Of a stretch of 64,000 nt of DNA, positions 58,902-64,000 are shown in pieces; within the stretch, counting starts at the first letter, position 1, and every line of letters starts with the position of its first letter. The translations under genes were made by a program, and so were the position numbers. Origin of the DNA: Coniella vitis (Eukaryota; Ascomycota; Sordariomycetes; Diaporthales; Schizoparmaceae); assembly GCA_011317545.1 (NCBI GenBank), contig WUJK01000011.1:883501-947500 (forward strand), written 5' to 3'. A model generated the notes under the pieces. The model had not been told where the DNA came from. It did not search any database and saw only the letters and a list, made by a program, of their open reading frames with translations.

Positions 58902-60959
58902 ATGGCTCGTGCAAGCGAAGTCACCATGCCGCCATCGGCTGAACCGGGATTTGAATGTCTGCCTCAGCCGACCGACCACGAGAAATCGGGCGCCATGATC
59001 GAACTGAACGAGACTTATACCACTGAGGAGCAGAAAGCAGTTTTGCGAAAGATCGATCTGACCATTCTCCCCATGGTGCGCCGTGCCGAGTCTTGATCGT
59101 CTTGATAGTCAAAACGCTAACCATGTCAAACCGTAGATGTGTGCCGTCTTTTTTCTCCAGTACTTGGACAAACAAAGCCTCAGCTATGCCAGTGTTAGTT
59201 TCAGAATCTCATATCGTCTTCGCCAGGCACCAAGTCGTGGGGATGTGCTGAGTCTAGCAGGTGTTTGGCCTCATTACCGATCTGAATATGACAAGCCACC
59301 AGTACTCATGGTGTAGCTCGATCTTTTATGTGGGTAAGTAAGGCACAGATATTGGAACGTTTCTGTCAATAGTCTGCGCCACAGGCCACCGTATTAACAT
59401 GATATCAAAATAGGCCAATTGGTCGCAGAGTATCCTTTCATCTACCTGATGAGCAAGTTGCATCTAACCAAGTTTGTCGGTATCACAGTGTACGTTAGAT
59501 CTCCACCAAAGCCGCTTCTTCTGTGTCTTTTGTATGTTATTTGTTCACCACTGATCATGCTTTGTTGGCTGTAGGGTCATTTGGGGCGTCATTTGCATGT
59601 GTCTTGCCGCACCACAGACATTTGCTGGTTTCGCTGCCGTGAGATTTCTGCTCGGCTTTGCAGAAGGCGCTGTCTCCCCTGCGTTCATCACTATCACAGG
59701 AGTATGGTATCGGAAAGACGAGCATGCCGTGCGCACAGCGTGAGTTTGCCCCGTCAATCCGCCAGTGGCCAAGATGTACTGAGCCTGACCCAATGCTTAA
59801 ACAGTGTCTGGATCTCCATGAACGGCCTCGCCCAGATTGTTGGATGTCTTCTGATGTATGGCATTGGGAAAAACAACCACTTGTCTCTGGAGCCATGGAG
59901 AATTTTGTTCCTCATTTGCGGAGCTCTGACCTCGGTCGCTGGCGCCATTTTCTACTTTCTGATGCCCAATGGCCCCAAAGACGCCTGGTTTTTGACGGAG
60001 CGGCAGAGGCATATCCTCTCTCTGCGAATGGCGCACGATCGTGAGGGCGGCGACAAGACGAGCTTTTCCACACCTCAATTGAGAGAAGCTTTGCTTGATT
60101 TCAAGTCGTGGTTCGTGTTTGCATTTGGGGTTCTGGTGACAATGCAGTCTCCAGTGCTGACGGTAAGGCACTCTTCAATTCTAGTCTCACAGTGACTCTA
60201 CGCAGATCCTTCGATTGATAGCAGGAATGCTTTGGCTGACCCAGAAGCGCTGCATGTATAGTTTGCAAGCTTGGTAATTGACAACATTGGCTACACCAAG
60301 TTCCAAACCATGCTATACACGGCGCCATCCGGAGCAGTTCAGATCGCCATGCTTTGGCTCGGAACCGCTTTGTCGTCAATGGTCATGCCCAAGAATCGCA
60401 CGCTGGTAGCTCTCGTGCTCGTCATCCCGCCACTTGTAGGATGTGTCTGCCTGCTGAAGCTCTCACTCGATTCAGGTTGGGGCATGATTGTCGCCTCATG
60501 GCTCGTGAGTGTCCTCGCGCAATATATGTGTTGTCTCAGACTGCTGACATTCGGCACCGTGCCTCCCACGCCTAGGCATCGTGCATCACCGCACCGTGGT
60601 CCATTCTGATCAGCTTGGCAGCCAGTAACGTCAAGGGCAATACGAAGCGGTCCGTGGTCAATGCCATGTTCTTCATTGGGTACTGTGCCGGGTGCATTGC
60701 GAGCCCGCAGCTGTGGACCAACTCGCCCCGGTACTTTGCTGGGATTGTAACAGCCATTGTCACCTGGTGTCTGCTCTTCCTCGCCGTCGTCGGCTACCGG
60801 TTTGTGTGTGCCCGAGATAATGCAAAGAGAGCCAGAAGAGAGGAGCACGACACCTCGCAGCCTCCATCATCGGCGGATGAGGTGCTGCTGGACGAGAATG
60901 GAGCGCCAAGAACTGATTTGACAGACAAGGAGGACCGTAGGTTCAGGTACAGTCACTAG
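58902..60959 (+). CDS. MFS permease, Dal5 (allantoate/anion:cation symporter) family
   Basis: Eight exons: 58902-59075, 59137-59193, 59261-59333, 59414-59489, 59575-59739, 59805-60162, 60262-60504 and 60576-60959, giving 509 residues with all phases matching. Family anchors fix the joins: KIDLTILPMMCAVFFLQYLD, KQSLSYASVFGLITDL, FVGITVVIWGV, FAGFAAVRFLLGFAEGAVSP, RTAVWISMNGLAQI and SCITAPWSILISLAASNVKG. About 12 membrane helices are expected. The N-terminus is cytosolic, and the C-terminal tail is acidic/basic (DEVLLDENGAPRTDLTDKED). Known relatives import allantoate, ureidosuccinate, dipeptides, nicotinate or other organic anions with H+. The divergent amidohydrolase neighbour suggests a substrate with an amide bond. 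The donor of exon 4 (GTACGT at 59490) was chosen because the two nearby GT sites break frame. Confidence 0.88.
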
Positions 60960-61095
60960 AAACCAAGCGCTGGGAGGGCTCGCAGAGTGGGCTGAGGTGT
61001 CAATGTTGGAGTTGCGAGTCGGTTTGAGTTTGTGAAGGTTCAAGTTGAGGGCTTGGGATTACCATGCAGCGTGTACGCGGTGTACTATGCAAGTG

Positions 61096-61115
61096 CCTAC
61101 TATGTACATAGTAGG
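61096..61115. repeat. perfect 20-bp palindrome CCTACTATGTACATAGTAGG
   Basis: It has the same 16-bp core as the copy at 52660-52675, with two further paired bases on each side. A related TGTACTATGC lies just upstream at 61081-61090. Confidence 0.85.
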
Positions 61116-61199
61116 AAGGTACTCAGTACTCGGCACATGATCTTTGCTTACCTCAGCTGGATGAGCTCCTATTGGCCACAATGCTGGAGGCCGGCCTGG

Positions 61200-61210
61200 A
61201 CCCTAACCCT
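61200..61210. promoter_or_regulatory. telomere-like motif ACCCTAACCCT
   Basis: The fourth copy of the TTAGGG-type double unit, 508 bp upstream of the RNase III-like start. Confidence 0.35.
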
Positions 61211-61717
61211 GCTACTTGTGCCACGCTCTGCCGGGCAATCTTATTACAAGCTTTGATTTTTTTTTCCTGGGCCAGCCACCAGACGCAGCAAATCAACCAC
61301 AGCCCAGTCTCTTGCGTTGGTGAGGCCATTGCTCTCGTCAATTGCCTTCGCCTTTTTATTCCTTGACTACTGACCGTGTCGTTGGGCAATGTCGTGATTG
61401 TCACCGAGCGACCCGCCTCTTGATGACCAGCGAAGGGACACTTCCGGCTTGTTGTCTTTTTTTTTTTTTTTTTTTTGCTCATGAAGTCACGGCATCACCA
61501 TTGCCACCATCTTGACCCACCCCGCCTCAATACTTGGATTACTTCGGTGCACACGCGTGCACTTCTGACAGAGTTTAGGTGTCAGTTTTCTGTGCACATG
61601 GGTCGTGTGCAAACCTCAAGAGAGATGGCATAGGGGCAGAGACTCGCTCATCCATCTCCTCCATATATACATGTGAATTTCCACACAAAGAGGGCACTTT
61701 GCTGTTCGCTCTGCACC

Positions 61718-64000
61718 ATGGCCAACCGGTATGGGCCGTTGGTCCTCAAAAAGCTTGCCAAAGCCCAGGAAATTCTCGGCTACGAGTTCCACGACATTTC
61801 CTGGCTGCGAGAAGGACTGGACATCACCAAGCCTGCAGGCCATATCCACGCCAAAAACAAGCGCCTTGCCCTGGTTGGAGACCACAAGATTGCGTCTGTC
61901 TTTATAGACCGATGGTACGGCAAGAGTGACCTCTTCTCGGTCGACTGGTCCGAGATTCGCGCGGCCAATTTTAGCAACCAGAAATTTACCGAAATCTCCT
62001 ACCGAAATGGCCTCTCGGATTGCACGATACCTGACGCCATGCTGCGGCTGCCTGGCGGCAAAATACCCGATTCAGCAGTTCGCATCATGTCAGATACGCT
62101 CGAGGCTCTCCTTGGCGCCATCTACACGGACGCCAAGGACCATAACCATCCGGATCCGCACGGCGAGGTGGAGAAGGCTGCCCTCCGCCTGGGCCTCGCC
62201 GATCGCCGTCTCATGACGCCCGAGGAATTGCGATGGTCTGTTGAGAACCTCCGGACTCAACGCAAGCTGCCGCCGCGCATGTTTACCGGCCACCAACTTG
62301 CACTCGCATCGGCCATTCATGATTTAGATCGCCCATTGCCTCCCCCTCATCCGTGGGATTCGCAGATCCATAGCCTTGTCAATAGCCGCGTTCTGGAATA
62401 CATGCAAGCCGCGCTTGTCCTTCCGGAGCCCCTATGGGCCAAGGCACGACAAGCTAGACTCCGCCTTCCTACGCTTGATCTTCCGAAGCTCGAGCCACTG
62501 CAGGCGAGGTTTCGTCTTCATGCGCTGGGTCTGCAAAAGTTGCGCCCTCGGCTTCTGCTGGAACCCCTATGGAAACGGCCTGCCAACCTCAGACTGTGTC
62601 TGCACGCCGCGACTCGAGTCTTTGCGGACCCCTTTGTCCTCGCATATGCCTCCATCAAGACGGCTTTTACTCCCGTTCCGCGCCACCTGGCAACCAAAAC
62701 GAGACCCTGGGGGGTGATCAACTTGACATTGTCCAAAAAAGCCAAAGGAAGCCCCACATGGCACAAGATCTTCCTGCTCTCTGTGAAGAGCCGAGGTGAT
62801 TACAGCAGAGCGCATAAAAGATACTGGCAGGCCTGGAGAAATTGCAGAAACCGCGCGTCTTCCATCAGGTTCAACATCGGCAACAGCAGACAGAAACTGC
62901 GAGATGCAGTCACGCAAAGGATCAATCGCCTCGTGGCACTGAAAAGCAAGATCACTACCCGGGTTAGCATTGCAAAGGCAAATCTACGGATTGGAGTCGC
63001 GAAAAAGGTCAAGAAATCAATCAAGGCCAAGAACAGAGCCTTTCACGGATGGAGAATGTTGAAACAATACCCAAGACGGATCACAAAAAGAATCAGGAAG
63101 TCGCTTCAGTTCAAAGCAAGAGTTGCACGGTACAGAACGACGATCTCAAGCAGACTGCTTCGACTGAAAAGATTGCCGCGATTGCCGCGGTTGCCGCGAT
63201 TATTCCAGAGACAAGCACAAGTAACACCGGTAGCAACAAAGGCCATTCAGGAATTGCAACCCCACACTAAGATCAGCAAGGAGCTCGAAGGGATGGCTAG
63301 CCCTTCTGTATTGCCCGCGCGCGCGGTGGAGCCCATGGAAAGCAAGCAGATTTCAGAGGATCTCTCACCAACAGACAACAAGGTGGCCCTCAGTGAGCTC
63401 AATCAAATTTCAAAAAAGAGGGAAGAAGAAGTAGACCTGGCAACGCTAGAGACAAAAAATGGAAGGGAAAGGGAAGAAGACATGAAAGAATATCAGCGGC
63501 AAATGCAACAAGAAGCAGACATGACGATGCGGTTGATAGGGTTACCTAGCTTGCATCAATCGCCGGATCCGCACGAGACAAGTTATGAGGACTTCATGCA
63601 GACACTTGAGGAGGAGGTGAAAATCGCAGAGACTCGGAGCGAAAAATTGGCCAGAAGCCAGCAAAAAGACCGACTCAAGAAACAAGCCAAGGCACTACTC
63701 AAACAAGAACACCGACAAGGAAAGAAAGAAGCCAAGAAATCAGCACAAAAGAGTTGGGTCAAGCAACTGGAAGAAGAGTACAGAGCCGATCTCTTGGGGC
63801 CACAGGGACAAAGTGTCCATCTCACGGAGAAGGAGAGACGATTCCAAGCGCTGCAGGCATCCCTCAGCTCTCTCGCGGAACAAGAGTCCAGCCCTCTGAA
63901 AAGGTTGCAGGATAACGAGATCGAGCAACCGGAGATTGACACTGAACAAATCCAACTCGAAGCAGGAAAAGAGGTCAAGTCTGTACAGGACAATAGCATG
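61718..64000 (+). CDS. RNase III-like domain protein with long basic/coiled tail (partial, cut by window end)
   Basis: The frame from the ATG at 61718 runs without a stop to base 64000 (761 codons), so the 3' end lies outside. Residues about 5-150 resemble an RNase III domain: N47-K-R-L-A-L-V-G-D55 aligns with the signature NERLEFLGD, and SD126TLE129ALLGAIYTD aligns with the second acidic motif. Compared with the E. coli enzyme, the first-motif glutamates are K48 and A51, while D55, D126 and E129 remain, so cleavage activity is doubtful. Residues about 160-400 are Leu/Arg/Pro-rich. About 400-510 is strongly basic with a short LPRLPRLPRL repeat, and from about 560 on it is Glu/Lys/Gln coiled coil. 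No dsRNA-binding domain is seen. It could be a mitochondrial ribosomal or RNA-binding relative, or a fungal-specific type. Confidence 0.7.
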   Translation, partial: MANRYGPLVLKKLAKAQEILGYEFHDISWLREGLDITKPAGHIHAKNKRLALVGDHKIASVFIDRWYGKSDLFSVDWSEIRAANFSNQKFTEISYRNGLSDCTIPDAMLRLPGGKIPDSAVRIMSDTLEALLGAIYTDAKDHNHPDPHGEVEKAALRLGLADRRLMTPEELRWSVENLRTQRKLPPRMFTGHQLALASAIHDLDRPLPPPHPWDSQIHSLVNSRVLEYMQAALVLPEPLWAKARQARLRLPTLDLPKLEPLQARFRLHALGLQKLRPRLLLEPLWKRPANLRLCLHAATRVFADPFVLAYASIKTAFTPVPRHLATKTRPWGVINLTLSKKAKGSPTWHKIFLLSVKSRGDYSRAHKRYWQAWRNCRNRASSIRFNIGNSRQKLRDAVTQRINRLVALKSKITTRVSIAKANLRIGVAKKVKKSIKAKNRAFHGWRMLKQYPRRITKRIRKSLQFKARVARYRTTISSRLLRLKRLPRLPRLPRLFQRQAQVTPVATKAIQELQPHTKISKELEGMASPSVLPARAVEPMESKQISEDLSPTDNKVALSELNQISKKREEEVDLATLETKNGREREEDMKEYQRQMQQEADMTMRLIGLPSLHQSPDPHETSYEDFMQTLEEEVKIAETRSEKLARSQQKDRLKKQAKALLKQEHRQGKKEAKKSAQKSWVKQLEEEYRADLLGPQGQSVHLTEKERRFQALQASLSSLAEQESSPLKRLQDNEIEQPEIDTEQIQLEAGKEVKSVQDNSM

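Larger units (their letters stand above)
60960..61717. other. spacer before the RNase III-like gene
   Basis: I see no gene. It holds a perfect 20-bp palindrome (61096-61115), a telomere-like motif (61200-61210), a T18 run near 61459-61476 and a TATA-like CATATATACATG (about 61661-61672) some 50 bp upstream of the next ATG. Confidence 0.5.

Overview
The window looks like nuclear DNA of a filamentous ascomycete (Pezizomycotina, probably Sordariomycetes/Hypocreales by family content; this is inference). The reasons are short spliceosomal introns of about 50-200 nt with GTRNGY donors, CTRAC-like branch sites and YAG acceptors; fungal-only families (KNH-like GPI wall protein, spherulin-4, Dal5-type permease, DHA2 drug exporter); genes on both strands; and long gene-poor spacers full of homopolymers and microsatellites. 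I see no CRISPR array, rRNA, convincing tRNA or intact transposon.

Layout, left to right. 1-3.1 kb: a possible gene fragment cut by the left edge, then spacer. 3.1-3.8 kb (-): GPI-anchored KNH-like protein. 7.7-9.8 kb (-): 14-TM DHA2/MFS exporter. 9.8-13.2 kb: spacer with an F-box-like relic. 13.2-13.9 kb (-): nicotinamidase, divergent from a secreted GH2 beta-galactosidase (14.7-17.5 kb, +). 18.1-19.7 kb (-): three-exon protein of unknown function. 19.7-21.2 kb: partly AT-rich spacer. 21.2-22.4 kb (+): RNA polymerase III subunit RPC6/RPC34. 23.1-24.3 kb (-): cyclophilin A with a mitochondrial-type leader. 26.3-28.1 kb (+): epsin of the ENT3 type. 30.5-43.8 kb (+): one giant gene with a single 54-nt intron, coding for about 4,410 residues of mostly disordered, repeat-rich protein. 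44.4-45.4 kb (-): hemerythrin-like protein. 45.9-46.3 kb (-): small spliced ORF. 46.3-49.9 kb: AT-rich, microsatellite-rich spacer. 49.9-52.1 kb (+): conserved fungal protein of unknown function. 54.5-55.6 kb (+): secreted spherulin-4-like protein. 56.9-58.3 kb (-): amidohydrolase, divergent from a Dal5-type permease (58.9-61.0 kb, +), which together look like an uptake-and-hydrolysis pair. 61.7 kb to the right edge (+): an open reading frame with an RNase III-like domain and a long basic/coiled tail, cut by the window end.

The most unusual items are the giant gene with its 15-nt coding minisatellite (PLDE pentapeptides); a family of short perfect or near-perfect palindromes built on TACTATGTACATAGTA, seen only between genes; four telomere-like AGGGTTAGGGT motifs, three of them close upstream of genes; and the RNase III-like protein, which lacks one catalytic acid and carries a long tail. 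Most other genes are housekeeping or ordinary accessory functions. Exon joins were built by hand from splice consensus and frame and were checked for total length divisible by three; they have not been tested against transcripts.
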